A stretch of DNA of 64,000 nt from Druceiella hillmani. Lineage: Eukaryota; Arthropoda; Insecta; Lepidoptera; Hepialidae. The translations under genes and the position numbers were made by a program. The DNA is taken from contig JAYKKI010000077.1 of NCBI GenBank assembly GCA_039881145.1, positions 2,922,501 through 2,986,500 on the forward strand. The letters run 5' to 3'. Shown piece after piece: positions 1 to 11,904 of this stretch; the first letter of the stretch is position 1; the number at the start of each line of letters is the position of its first letter. Under the pieces are notes generated by a model that did not search any database, had not been told where the DNA came from, and saw only the letters and a list, made by a program, of their open reading frames with translations.

Positions 1-270
1 GCGGTAGGAATATTATATTTAAATCCTTTATTTAAAAGTTCTAGTTCTTTATTATTAAATGTTGATTGTGAAAGGTTTACTATTCTGGGATAAAACGTTT
101 GTTTGGGTGTGACTTTTGGTTTCTGGGTTTTGGCTTTCAGTTTTTTAATTTTGTTAATTTGTTTTTGTGTTATGTTTTTTATTATGGTACTGACATCATT
201 TCTAATTTTATAGTCTAAAATATCAAATTCTATAGGGTGAAGGAGATATGTTAGAGAAGAGTACCTTTAG
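1..270 (-). pseudogene. Penelope-like retroelement, N-terminal ORF fragment
   Basis: The minus strand is open across this stretch and reads off the window edge. It encodes a lysine-rich peptide containing HPIEFDILDYKIRND, then QTFYPRIVNLSQSTF, then ELELLNKGFKYNIP. The 'FYPR-VNL' and 'LLNKGFKYN' pattern is what I recall from the region in front of the reverse transcriptase core in Penelope-like elements, so I assign it there by recognition only. The reverse transcriptase core itself would lie outside the window to the left. A stop codon lies just upstream near 275, so the ORF start is lost or truncated. The next fragment, from the same kind of element, points the opposite way. Confidence 0.5.
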
Positions 271-324
271 ACAGAGGTTTATGTTATCTCGTTTGATGGT
301 TGATTCCCGAATTTCTTCAACACA

Positions 325-548
325 TCGCCAGCTGGCGTAATAGTAAACCAGACACATCTCACTTTGCTAAACATCTCATTGAAAATAACCATCACCCCCA
401 TACTGATAATGCCCCTATATATTACAAATAAATACAAAAGGCAATAAACTTAATATCCTAGAAACATTAGAAATAAACAGACATAAAAAAGATATCAAGG
501 TCAATATATTACATGAACAACTAAATATAATATCATCACCCATTCTTA
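325..548 (+). pseudogene. Penelope-like retroelement, C-terminal fragment
   Basis: Plus-strand translation gives SHFAKHLIENNHH, then after a stop and a frameshift GNKLNILETLEINRHKKD and VNILHEQLN. The 'FAKHL-ENNH' and 'LE-LEI-RHK' pairing resembles the tail of the GIY-YIG endonuclease region of Penelope-like elements. An in-frame TAA after IYYK and a frame change show that it is dead. It stands head to head with the 5' fragment at 1-270. Partial inverted arrangements of this kind are common for Penelope insertions. No catalytic residue is preserved in the piece that can be seen. Confidence 0.45.
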
Positions 549-1094
549 ATATCTTCTAGATATAATATAAATATAAAACATTGATACTACAGTACCCTGG
601 AAATTGTTTCAGCACTAATACACATATAAATATAAGTATATATAAAGACAAAAAAAAATGGAAAGAAATAAATAAATAAATATATGAATACACAAAACCG
701 GAGATATGTAGAATTAATGTATTACCTTGTCCTTACTTTCAAATACCCTTGCTTTTGTATAAATATATTACCGATAATAAGATATGTAGAATTAGTGTAT
801 TATCTTGGCCTTACTTTCAAATACCCTTGCTTTTGTTGAAATATATTACCGACAATAAATTCCATTTAATTTTATTACATACACCCTAAAGTTTGCATTG
901 TATAACTTCACATAATAACAACAATTGAATTTATTACCCCAACTAGAATACTAGTATATTGTATAACTCTCTGTAATATAATAAAACCTAGTCTGCGCCC
1001 CTGCAGTAAACTCACTAACATAAACAATGGAAAAATCCGCACAAAGCAGTCTTCCGCTATTGTGTTTGAAACATATAAATGCTGTTGGTTGTTC
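549..1094. other. AT-rich non-coding stretch
   Basis: No coding signal is seen. Two imperfect direct copies of a roughly 65-bp motif lie at about 706-765 and 783-850 ('agatatgtagaattaatgtattaccttg...' style), each ending near 'ctttcaaatacccttgc'. Confidence 0.5.
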
Positions 1095-1200
1095 CTAAGA
1101 GTTAATCTTTGCTAATATCCCACCTGAAACCTAGGTCGTGGTAAAGAAATTAAAGATAGTAGAAATAATACTACATCACGTAGTTTCATTTAATTGTGAG
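1095..1200 (+). repeat. Half copy of the fold-back element family
   Basis: This is a single right arm of the fold-back family that is complete at 22.6, 35.2, 41.8 and 54.3 kb. It contains the 'cccacctgaa' segment, 'acctaggtcgtggtaaag', 'gatagtagaaataatac' and the 'tttcatttaattgtga' end. The mirror arm is absent, and about 18 bp are missing between 'cctgaa' and 'acctagg'. It carries the same 'gatagt' variant as the 22.6-kb copy. Confidence 0.8.
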
Positions 1201-1529
1201 TTAATTTTAAGTAAAAATTTGAATCTTGTTTATTACTTTTACGACTAAAGTTATTTACCTATTAGTAGAATGTTAAAAAATGGTGTATAAATTATAATTG
1301 TATGTAAATTAATTTTAATTATAACCCATCCAATTCTGTATATATTCTAAGTAAACGTTTTCTTAAGTAAATGTTCAATAAACGAATAATTTAAAACAAA
1401 ATAACGTCCGCATTTTTATTAAATTCTACAATATTTATATATTTATATATTTATAAGGCAATTTTGAAAAAAATCTGCTATCAGAGAAAATTAAAAGCAA
1501 GCTGAAAAGTTGAAGTTAATTTAATGTAT
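1201..1529. other. AT-rich non-coding stretch
   Basis: Nothing coding is recognised. The stretch contains short direct repeats of 'atatttatat'. Confidence 0.4.
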
Positions 1530-2470
1530 ATAAATGAGAAATAGCTAAAGAGTTATTTAGTTATTGTCTTTGTATTATTGACAACAAGTGGAGATAATTT
1601 TAACGGTTTCCATTGATGAGATGACTAGGTTCAAATATATTTGATCGACTTTTAGCTTTGCGCTTAGTACGGGTGATGGTAAATACACTAATTTTGTTTT
1701 GATCTTGTTGGAAAGAATACTTCACACTACATCACTATACACCCACTATGTCTACATCACAGTGGGTGTATGCATCCACTATGTCGTTATGCTCACGAGA
1801 CGAGATTAAGTACAGTTGTAATTACTTCTTTTATGTGTGTCACGCATGATACGAGGCCTTAGCAAAAGTTGTACCGGTTACGGTAAATAATATGTTTTGG
1901 CTAATTTTTTGACATCGTCTTATTAGCATAGCCAATATACCCTTAGATTTCTGGGATGAGCACGGTTTTTGGCGTGAAATACGTTACGTTTTAACCTTGA
2001 CTCCGAGCGACGGTAATAATTAAAGTACTTGTTTTAAAAATCGTTATTATCATCTCTATTACAAGTAGTTCACAGTTATATCAAAGTCGAAAGCGGGAAA
2101 CTCTAGGCGAGTTTCATTCGCTGAAACTATTGACTCTACATCTGACTATAACCGGCAACTGGATAAGCTATAGACTTAATACATTAGACAGACGAACAAT
2201 GTGAACGCGATGTTGCATAACAGCAACGTTATATATTAGAAAGGAATAGTACAATAAAACTTTTAGACCCTTTCTATTTACACATAGAATAAAGATATAC
2301 GTTTAAATTACACGAATTTACGAACTTTCTATGCAACAATATGCATTTTAGATGAATTAACTTAGTATTATTGAATGAAATTTTATACCGACGGAAATTT
2401 AGACATTGTTCTTTCTAGAGTTCCGTAACAATTTAGAAAACTTGTAATTTCATCATTTGTGTCCGACCGT
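1530..2470 (+). repeat. Dispersed non-coding repeat, copy 1
   Basis: Two blocks here match the left inverted-duplication arm. The first is about 1,540-1,685 ('aaatagctaaa', 'ttagctttgcg', 'gtggtaaata' types), matching 38,650-38,795. The second is about 2,120-2,450 ('ccggcaac', 'tatagactta', 'acattaga', 'gacgaacaa', 'aggaatag', 'ccctttctattta'), matching 39,240-39,575. The same sequence lies inverted at 48,660-49,310. No protein is encoded that I recognise, so this is an unclassified repeat of about 1 kb with a more diverged middle. Confidence 0.65.
1737..1771. repeat. Short hairpin
   Basis: Perfect 11-bp arms (atacacccact / agtgggtgtat) flank a 13-nt loop inside the dispersed repeat. Confidence 0.8.
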
Positions 2471-4150
2471 CTTCCTGTCGTTCAATCGAGTTTCTTTTAA
2501 AATGTTGTCGTACAATGGATAAGGAGTGTAAAATATTTCTTAATTAAGAATAGTAATTTTATGAATTTTCAACCAGTTTCGACTTTCATTTAATCGTAGT
2601 TACAATTAAATGAAGGTAAAAAATAAGTAGTAGAAATATAAAAAGTAGAAAAATTAAAAAGTGATATTTTATATGCAAATATATTTGCACGGATAGATCG
2701 TATGAATTATGTTATTTATAGACTACGTTCAAATATCTGTATATTCTTTTAGAATTGCTATTTCTACCTTTTAGTTCATAAAAAGTAGACTATTAGTGGC
2801 CTTTTGGATATAGTTTTTCTATTACTATATAGCTTTGGATATTGTTTGTCTATAAAATAATATTAATCTCTATATATCGTTCACGGACGCAATATCTCAT
2901 AATTTTATTAAGAAAACTTAAAAGCAAACAAAAGAACGTCAAATTGAGCGAGTATGATACGTATATTCAAAAAAGTTCAGTTAAATATTAATTTTATCAG
3001 AAAATAAGTGATAAAAAAGTAAGTATGTGCATCGCATGTACATCTGAATTATTTCTATATATCACTATACGATCCAATACTAAATACGACACCATTGCTT
3101 AAAATAATATTCTGGAAATATAATATTTTGGAATAAAACTAAGTTATGGCGGATTGCTGACGGAGCGGGACATTACAGGAGAATTTTACTTACCACAACA
3201 GTTTTATCTGTGCATGTATTGTTATCTTTTTGCCCTCGCGGTAATGTCAAGAGAATATGTTCTCGCTCGCATGCTTTGTTCGTATATTCATAGTTATTAA
3301 GTCTATGAATGCGATCAATTGGTGTTTGAAGCAGTACTGTAATTCGACAGGCTGTGTTTTAATATTTACAGCTTCAGAAATGCAGTTAGGGAGAACCTGA
3401 ATTTATTTAGGTTGACTTACAATTCCTATTTTAGTTTTATTATTACCCATTATAGATATTTTGATCGTTGCTTGTCTATTTTTGCATTTTTTCTTTAAGT
3501 TTATCATACTTTGCATTGAATTATCTAAGGTATTAGAATTTTATTTCATTCAGTAACATTTTTATGGAAAAGTAATAATAAAGAAAAAAATTAATGAATA
3601 TTTGAAATTTTACCCACCGTCATCAGATCGTAACCTAGTCTATTAATAATTTGCATCATACTATCTTTATAACATAATTTAGTGTCTTTATAACATACTT
3701 AATAAAAGGTAAAAATTCTGACTCAGTCAAGTTTTTCAGTTTTCAGTTTACACTTTCCAGTAATTTTCCCATTATATTTCATTTATGTTCGAACTGAGTT
3801 TTAACTATTTACGTGAGAACTGTATATGTGATCTTATTATGAAAAATTCAGTTTTATTTCACAAGTCATAGCATAAGTGATTTGAGGTTAGCTAACAAGT
3901 AACACAGATAAGTGAGAGTGGAGTCACGTAGGGCTAGCGCTCACGCAGTCACAAATCAAAAATAAGCAAAACATAGGCACTTATAATCTGTGAAATAGCC
4001 GAATTAAGATCAAAAAACCAAAACTTAAAAGATAAAATAGAAAAATAATGCCATCATTTATTGTGTATAAGAAAACGAAAATTCGACACTCGATCTTCTG
4101 GATTTAATAACAGAAAAGAATAAAAAGATCTAAAGATTTCGCTTGAAAAA
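2471..4150. other. Non-coding, AT-rich
   Basis: No gene, RNA gene or recognisable transposon core is seen. The stretch runs into the 5' part of the RTE relic. Confidence 0.4.
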
Positions 4151-4447
4151 ATAAATACTAATTTTATTTTTAAATTGAGAAAAAAGACGTTAAGAACAAA
4201 AACGTCAACAGCTGGAAGAAAAAAGAAATAATGGCAAATAGGACAAAATTCAACCTGTCGGTGGACTACACGAAAGAGGTTATGGAGAAAAGAAAAGAAT
4301 TATTACGGAAGATCAAAGAAGAAAGGAGAAAAGGCATCTTTGCAATTATGAAACACGACAAGCTTATTATTAAAGAAGAGAAATCAGCTATGGAGAAACA
4401 AAAATGAGATGACTCCGTATCTCCCAATTATCCAACTCAGCCCCGAG

Positions 4448-4471
4448 AGTAGTACGCAGATGCGTACTACT
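4448..4471. repeat. 24-bp near-perfect palindrome
   Basis: Perfect 11-bp arms (agtagtacgca / tgcgtactact) flank a 2-nt centre. It lies between the ORF1 tail and the endonuclease of the RTE relic. Confidence 0.85.
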
Positions 4472-4794
4472 TTAATGCATTTGAGGTAATGAGAGCAACA
4501 AGTAACTCACTGTCAGCGAACATTATTACATCAGATCATGATATCTAGGATAAGCCCATCAGCCACTAGATAAAATCAATAAATAAGTCTGATCCATATA
4601 ATATTAAAATAAAAAAAAAACTCCCCAAGCCGTGAGCAAGTAGACAACTTTCATCTACAATCAAATTTACCGAATTGAAGAAAGATAAAAAAAACAAGTT
4701 TAAAAATTTACGCCTATATTGTAAAATTCCTATTGTCAAAAGAAATATGTTTAGAAGTTACTTACGCACTAGAAAATATAAATAGCGACGTACT

Positions 4795-4836
4795 AAGACT
4801 TTCGGAAATAATATTTTCCTCATTTCCGAAAGTCTT
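4795..4836. repeat. Short hairpin
   Basis: Perfect 15-bp arms (aagactttcggaaat / atttccgaaagtctt) flank a 12-nt loop. Confidence 0.85.
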
Positions 4837-5853
4837 ACAATATAAAAGAATACCTGGATTTAATTTTCTGCTACATATGTCAAACAAAAGGCCTATATAG
4901 AGTGGGTTTTCTAGTAAAAAATATAAGGAAAAATAAAATAAAACACTTCGCTGGTAACTTAATCGTATTTAAAATGCTGAATTTGTCAATAATTCAGGCC
5001 CATGCACCGACAGAAAGATCCAGAGAAGCCGAAATAAAAGAATTTTACACCAATCACAAAAAAGCACACGCATTAGCCGACGAAAAAGTATTGGTTCTTG
5101 GAAACTTCAGGGCAAAAATCGGGAAACCCAGGGAGGAAGGAAATCGTATTATGGGCAAATACGGATTTAGGAAGAGAACTGAGATGTAAGACTAATAGAG
5201 CAAGCATATGAATACAGACTATCGATAATCAATACCCATTTCAAAAAAAGATTTAGCAGAAAATGGACTAGGTTATTTCCAAACTAAAGTGTTAAGAATA
5301 AAATAGATTTTGTAATGACAAATATCCAAAGCTACTTACTAAATACAAAGTCCTTAACGATGTTAAATTCTCATGTGATCATAGTCTACTACGTTCGACA
5401 CTCTATATAGTCTACTACGTGCAACAACACAACACACACATAAAAACAAAAAAAAATTCAAAACTTTACCAAGAGTTACCAAAATGCATTAATGCATGTC
5501 TTAACATTCGCATTAAAGAGCAACCAATAGTAAACAGAGATGTTCAAAGCTACTATGACGTGCTCGAAGAAATAATACTTCACAGTTTAACAAACAAAAA
5601 ATACACCGAGAAGAGCAAAGGTCATAAAATATTTAGTATGGATACAATACCATTAATAAGAAGCCGCAATGAACTAATTTTCAAAATGAACAAAGGCAAC
5701 GATTTAAAAGATAAATTAAGCGAATTATGCAAAAAAACTAGTCGATCCGTTAAAAAAGACTACGGGAACCACAGATATGGCATAATAACAAAACAAATTG
5801 ACGAAATTCAGAAGCACAACAAGAATGTTTATATATAAATCAAATTGTTTGCA

Positions 5854-5894
5854 TTCTTCTATATCAAACATTTAATATGTTTGATATAAAAGAA
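5854..5894. repeat. Short hairpin at the 3' edge of the RTE relic
   Basis: Arms of 18 bp with one mismatch (ttcttctatatcaaacat / atgtttgatataaaagaa) flank a 5-nt loop. It sits right after the last RTE-coding stretch. Confidence 0.8.
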
Positions 5895-5899
5895 TACAT

Positions 5900-8505
5900 T
5901 CGGGCATTTCAAGCGATGTCTTTACATACAAATCACACCGACCGTCCGCGATTGCGTATACGTTGCACTAGCTAACGGCGTTTTCATTCTACTCATTTTA
6001 TTAGTAGTTTGAAAATAATATTGGATATAGTTTGAAAAAATAAAAAGAAATATTTGATTATTTCATTAGTCCTCTCTTAAATTTTCTTCAAATGTTTTTG
6101 GGCTTTATTTAATAAAACGTGTAGAATTGCATGTTTAACCTAGTCAAAAATCGTGTTTCTGAATTGAACTATTTTTAAGGAAAGGGCTCAGAAACTGCTC
6201 ACCTAGATGGATACTTCAGTGAACTTACAAAGTTTTGCTGTTTCCTATTGAAGTACAAAACTCTAAAAAACAACACTTGATATCTAATGTGGAAAAGATG
6301 CGTTGTAAACTTCTCCCCAAAAAAATTTAATATCCGTCCCCGGGTATAAAATTTCACGTTGTTACAATTCTAACCCCAAACAAAGCCCTAAGAAATTAAA
6401 ATCTTATAATATACTTTAACTCGGTCAAAATCTTAATCTCGGTTAAGTTTTGTATAACAGTGAAGCGTAAATAAAATGGACGGCTTATTACTTCTGCAAC
6501 ACATTATTTAACATCAAATATCTTATAGTTTACGCTGTGATAATAATTGGAGATTTATTAAAGAAAAATTAATAGTTTGAATATTTTAATTCTTATAAAG
6601 CAGAAACGATATCTGTTTTATTTATTAACTTTCGCCTTTCTATCTTATTTGTAGTAAAATTATTTTATCAAGGATAAAGAAAAAGTTCTCCTTTGTTCCT
6701 GATAGCTATATCTCAAATGCTGTACATAGAAAAAGATTTGAACAAGTAAGCTGTCTCACCAAAAACGGGGATAACGATTTAATATACCATTTCGCTATTA
6801 ACTTTTTTATTTATTTTTTATTTACTTTACGTTACAAAATATACAGATACTTAGCGTTTTAAGCTCCTAAATCAATGTGTATTTAAAAATTGCTATGTTT
6901 GTTCAATAGCTACTAGGCTTTCATTTAGCATTAGGCGAATTATTTATTCTGGATTCAAATCTCTATCCCGCGATTTTATTAAGTGTATAGGTTCTTTCTT
7001 TACATTTCTTTAAATTTGCCGTTAGAAGGTTTACTTTGTATATTAACCATTTATTGAGTATTCAAATTAATCTGTCCATCTTGTTGCATTGCTTCCATTA
7101 CCATTAGCAATTTGCAAAGTTTTATAGTAATATTTTGCAAATATACTCACTAACAGTGTTCAAATTTAACTATGATCCTGATTCACGCATTCACGGATAT
7201 CCTCAGTCACGTTTCACTATTCATACAATTTATATAGCGTTTGTTTTATGTACTAACGGTTGTAGTCTATTAATCCGCAACACAAAATATTACCAATTTT
7301 CAATGAATTATATTTTATTTTCAACTAACGGGATCTTTACATAATTTAACACTTAACGTTAATATAACACTTAACGTTGACTTCCATCTAATTACTCGTA
7401 AACTGTCAATCTTGAACGTGTTATACTAATTTTATAATTTCAATTACATGTATGTTGTTTCAACATATGTTAAATGACTTCCGATATTGATAAAATGTTT
7501 GAAGATAGTGATCCTAGCAGGTCATTAATAATTAACGCATGACACATTCCATATGGTCTAATATGGAAAACTAATTGATTAAAATCATCTTGAAATAATT
7601 GTAAATGATTTGACGTTGATGTAGCGGTAGTTGATTATATAATTACTTACCTAAACTGGTTACCCACTGGTCAATATTAAAGGTTCTAAAACCATTATGT
7701 TAATTACGAACAATAATTTACCGACTGCTAATACGCTCATGAAATGAATTTATTATAATATAGCACTTGTTACGTTATCGTCAAAGTCATTGTTTAATTT
7801 CGGGAAAACCACCACTCAAGCCAGTGCTTCTACTTGTCTATCATAATCTTTGAACATGTTATTACGTGGCCTTAAGCTTACCACGTGCATCATTACACGT
7901 ACGAACATTCGACATTTTTTGTTGTGTCTCGATATGGTATGGACGGTAATTGCATTAATATATTTATACTTGATTTGAGAAATTACTGTATTATAACCTT
8001 CATAAACATAATACAACTTAAAACTCCACTTTACTTAGTTAAGCGAAATAAAATATTGGATTAAAATTAGAAAAAAAACACTTGCAATTGCATTGGTTAA
8101 TAATAAATTATAATTTATTAAACCTGTCAAATACGAGTACGCGGGTTCCACATACACTTTGAAATAAGACCTATTTATAAGTAACCGTGATGCGTATTTA
8201 AACCAATACACAAATAGACAAACATATAAAGAGACAGATAAAAAGTCTAAAAACGTTAATTTGTATTCTATTACTTTTATTATGTGTCCTTAAATATTTC
8301 AACATAAATATCTTTCATATGGGGACAGGCCAATTCCACAGTTTTATGTCTTTATCATCCTTAAATATATATCATCCAAACGACATCTGTGCTGTTCATG
8401 GTTAAGGAATTCTATGGTATACATTCTATTCCAGTGGTCAAAATCGATTAAAGTAAGTGCTAAACTTTTGTGTAACCTTGGACTTTTCAAATTCTTATTT
8501 GAATG
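5900..8505. other. Non-coding stretch 3' of the first Gr pseudogene
   Basis: No convincing coding region is seen. The short open frames at 7,135-7,344 and 7,816-8,016 show no domain and no homology that I recognise. A piece near 6,220-6,275 ('gaagtacaaaactctaaaaaac') resembles the end of the repeat at 24.0-24.4 kb. Confidence 0.4.
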
Positions 8506-9618
8506 CCGACTTATAAAAGATTTAAAAATTGTAACAACACAATAATATAATTTGTCAATACGTTTCCAAAGCTGAGCGTTACCGAAGCACGCAAGTTGAA
8601 AAGATCCAATGCAGTAGTTTTGTCAATTCCACTTTCTTCAAGCAGGTCGTATAGATCCTCCAATTTCTGACGTTGAACTGAAAGCAAAACAAAAGAACTG
8701 AACGTAGCAACGTAATTTAGTATATTAAATACGAAGTCAACATGTTTTCATGTGGTGTGGTTATATATTTATATAATATTATTCCACCTCTGCAAAACCT
8801 TTAAATATCTTATTCAAAAATCTTGTTCATAAATTGATTATACAATTATTTACTTGCTACCTTATCTGAATAATTGAGTTGCCCTATCTGAACAATTTAG
8901 TTATGCATACAGAAACAATTTATGCACAATCAGTTACTGATAATCGCTATAAGACTTGTTAAAATATTAAATTGCTGTAGCATTGTTTAATCCGACATCG
9001 TAACCGAATAATCCTATAACAGCCGTGACTCAGTCACCGGACGTCCTCTTTTACTTCTTTAGTTCGGCGAGATCATTGAATTCCTCATCAATAAATATCT
9101 CATGAATCATCCACATGTTTCACACAATTCATTATTAATTCAACAAGATTTAAAGGGATTGTTAACAAATTATGTAAATGAATAAATTAAAAGTTTACCC
9201 TTCTCTTCGTACCGATGGAACAATTTAGTCATCGATAATAAGAGTATGGCATCTGCAATTTTCTTGTGCATTTTCTCACAGCCCAGACATATAAACAATA
9301 ATATTGCGTACAAATATAAAAGCCAAATAATTGGATATAAATCGAATAAATACATCTGAAAACAATAAAGCAAATCCAACATTATTATTTATAATGAAAA
9401 AATATTAAATTTTCAATTAGGTATTGAAAATATATAAATTTCTCTAAATTATAATTTATCTAAATAGTTTATAATTGCAAATAATATAAAATTTTAAAAA
9501 ATCTTACTGTTTTAAAAAGAATAAATGTTTCGTATACAAGGTTTAAAGTCATCAGAAATGCATACAAAAAAGCGACTGAAACCTGAAATTACAAAAAAAT
9601 TTTTGAATGTTACTAGTG

Positions 9619-9619
9619 A

Positions 9620-9667
<48 letters not shown>
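9619..9667. repeat. (TA)n microsatellite in Gr intron 1
   Basis: About 48 bp of alternating TA, directly followed by the hairpin at 9,668-9,718. Confidence 0.9.
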
Positions 9668-9670
<3 letters not shown>

Positions 9671-9718
9671 ATAAAACTTTGTGAATGTTACTAGTAAGTA
9701 CTCACAAAGCTTTATATC
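9668..9718. repeat. Short hairpin
   Basis: Arms of 17 bp with one mismatch (gatataaaactttgtga / tcacaaagctttatatc) flank a 17-nt loop. Confidence 0.8.
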
Positions 9719-11904
9719 ATATATGTACAATATACTTATAACAAAAACGTGTTTGTGTTGTGTTTTAGTAAAATCCCACAATGTTTTATTAGTTCACAAA
9801 ATTGGGAGAAATGCAAAATATTTTTACAATGATTCGTAAAAATGATAGCCATAATTCCAAGTAAGAAGTTTAAGTCTATACAATTTTGTATATGGTGAGG
9901 CGCGCATAATGGATTCTACCGTTATACTGTAAATTGTATAGGATAGCATCTGAGGGGTTCATATTTCCTGGTTTAGTTCTTATTGAATTTTGTAAAATAA
10001 ATAGCACTGACCGCGCTTTGAATTAACATTATTCTCGAACTTTAGTTGTCCCATTGAATGGAAGATATTAAAAACTTTTATTAATTTTGTTGAATGTACG
10101 TTTCAAAAAGTTAGGAAAGTTTTTCGAGGAGCAACATTACCAGTAAAGGGTTCAAATAAATATGTATTTTGATAAAGCAGAATGAGTCAATACACAATAA
10201 TTTCAATGCAAAAGAAAATCTAGGTAATTAAATGAAAATAAAATATGCAACATCGTTTTCCTTCAGGCAGAAGTACTCTATATATTAAACTCAAAATATT
10301 TTTATTACCCTTATTAGAATGCAAGTTTTTGGTACATTTTTGATAAGTAAAACGAAAAAATATTTTTGATAAGTAAAACGTAATACGAAAATTCCACTGA
10401 TTCGCGCATCAATCATATGCATTTAGAACACTAGCATTAAATGGCTAGATGTTAATACTGAAAGTAACCTGTGATGAGAAGTGTACATGATAAGAACAAT
10501 TTATTATTAGAACAAGAACTTCCAAATGTGTTATAATTAAAATAATTGGGTGTATAGTTACAAAGACTACGGACGTACTATACACTGTGAGAAGAGAATG
10601 AATAGACTATTCTTTCAAGTGAGTTTCATGAAAATAAACAATCAAATAAAATACCTCCAACATCCTGGTTGAATTAACAGAACCATTTATTTACCTTGTT
10701 AATGATGAAGAATATATTTCATTATCGAAAAATATGAACATTTTTGGTAAGTTTTAGATTTTCCTTTTTAAAATAAATCTTGAGAATATAACATAGAAGA
10801 CTTGCAAGTAGAAATATCACGGTAAAAAAAATTAAGATGTCATTGTGAATATTACGAAATATTAGTTTTGAATGAAATGTGCCCATTTATTATTTAGGAT
10901 TGCTAATGAGTGTCGGTTTAGTGAAATTCGATTATTTAATAACGCAAGTAAATCATTTCCGTTCTATTTCTTTACTTCAAATAATAATGAGTAACAGCTA
11001 ATTAAAATGATTAGTTGCAGCAGGAACCGTAATATTGCTATTAAATATCATAACGTCTACGTAATCCTTCAGAAAGACAATGATCCCAGTTAGATGGTTT
11101 CATGTTTAATTATCTATATCTAATAACAAAAATTTATGGTTCACATGAAAGTTATAAAAAATATGTTCAAATAAATTATTTTATATTTTACCTGAATTCC
11201 AAAAGCATCTTTTATTAAATAATAGGCGTCTGTAAGTCTCGTGTAGACATAATATAATTTGAGATAATCCATTTCCAATATTTCCTTTTCGTCTGACTCT
11301 TGCAATATAAATAACAAGATTTGTTTAAGTTCAGCATCTGATGTTTTAACAACATTCTTTTTATTGGCCTTAATTTTATTTAAGGAATTATTCAGATATC
11401 TGTTGGTGATATTAAGTCTCGATGAGACGCAATAGAGAAATATTGTGAAATAAATTGATTCCAAAACAGATGAGGTGACAGGAATATAAATAAATAGATT
11501 AGAGCAATAACCAGAACAGGTAAAAGAATCTATGAAGAAATACATGAGGTGGAGGGCTAAACATATTGCGATACCAATATAGCTATACCACTTTGTCTTC
11601 AAGAGAATTCTGTTTACATCACAGCTATCAAAATAGCCGTCGATCGTTTTGAAAAGATTCATTATGCGAAACATTATTTTCTTTCCCAAAAGATATCTGT
11701 CATTTTTAATAAGATAAATAACAAAGTTTTCTTTGCAATATTCATGAGACAGTATACCACAAAAGCGATTAGAGCTGCACTATAAGTCCTTTGTAACCAG
11801 ATCCGTAGATAATGATGACGTATTGTTTTAGATGACACTCTAAATATTCCAAAAAATCATTCAAAAATGTCTAAAGCTTTCAGTGTTTTCTCCAAGTCCA
11901 TATT

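Larger units (their letters stand above)
4200..5840 (+). pseudogene. RTE-type non-LTR retrotransposon relic (ORF1 tail and endonuclease)
   Basis: At about 4,231-4,407 the plus strand encodes FNLSVDYTKEVMEKRKELL and RRKGIFAIMKHDKL. This is the pattern of the C-terminal end of the ORF1 protein that precedes the endonuclease in insect RTE elements. From 4,902 an apurinic-type endonuclease follows in broken frames: GFLVKNI, IIQAHAPTERS, VLVLGNFRAKIGKP, then EYRLSIINTHFKKRF and KIDFVMTNIQS. The 'FSCDHSLLRST' stretch corresponds to the SDH catalytic motif, with S replaced by C. The 'GNFRAKIG' stretch has R where the family normally has N (GDFNAKIG), and N where it has the catalytic D. A linker region to about 5,838 reads KKDYGNHRYG and ends before any reverse transcriptase. 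Stops and frameshifts separate the blocks, so it is dead and 3' truncated. Confidence 0.75.
8511..11901 (-). pseudogene. Gustatory receptor pseudogene, four exons
   Basis: Gr family, 7-TM chemoreceptor of taste neurons (ligand unknown). Exons on the minus strand are 11,901-11,192, 9,582-9,508, 9,355-9,199 and 8,677-8,511. All sites are GT-AG, with intron phases 0, 0 and 1, identical to the intact paralogue at 34.8 kb. Exon 1 begins MDLEKTLKALDIFE and carries TM1-TM5. Exon 2 (25 codons) is one TM: VSVAFLYAFLMTLNL. Exon 3 holds YLYAILLFICLGCEK. Exon 4 holds QRQKLEDLYDLLEE and ends NYIIVLLQFLNLL, a variant of the Gr TY-QF signature. Two lesions are seen in exon 1: TGA at 11,857-11,859 (codon 15) and a frameshift near 11,690-11,700, between FWERK and KKIMFRIMN. 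Everything downstream is open, so the decay is recent or one lesion is a sequencing error. Intron 2 to 3 is short, and a TA microsatellite lies in intron 1. Confidence 0.85.
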
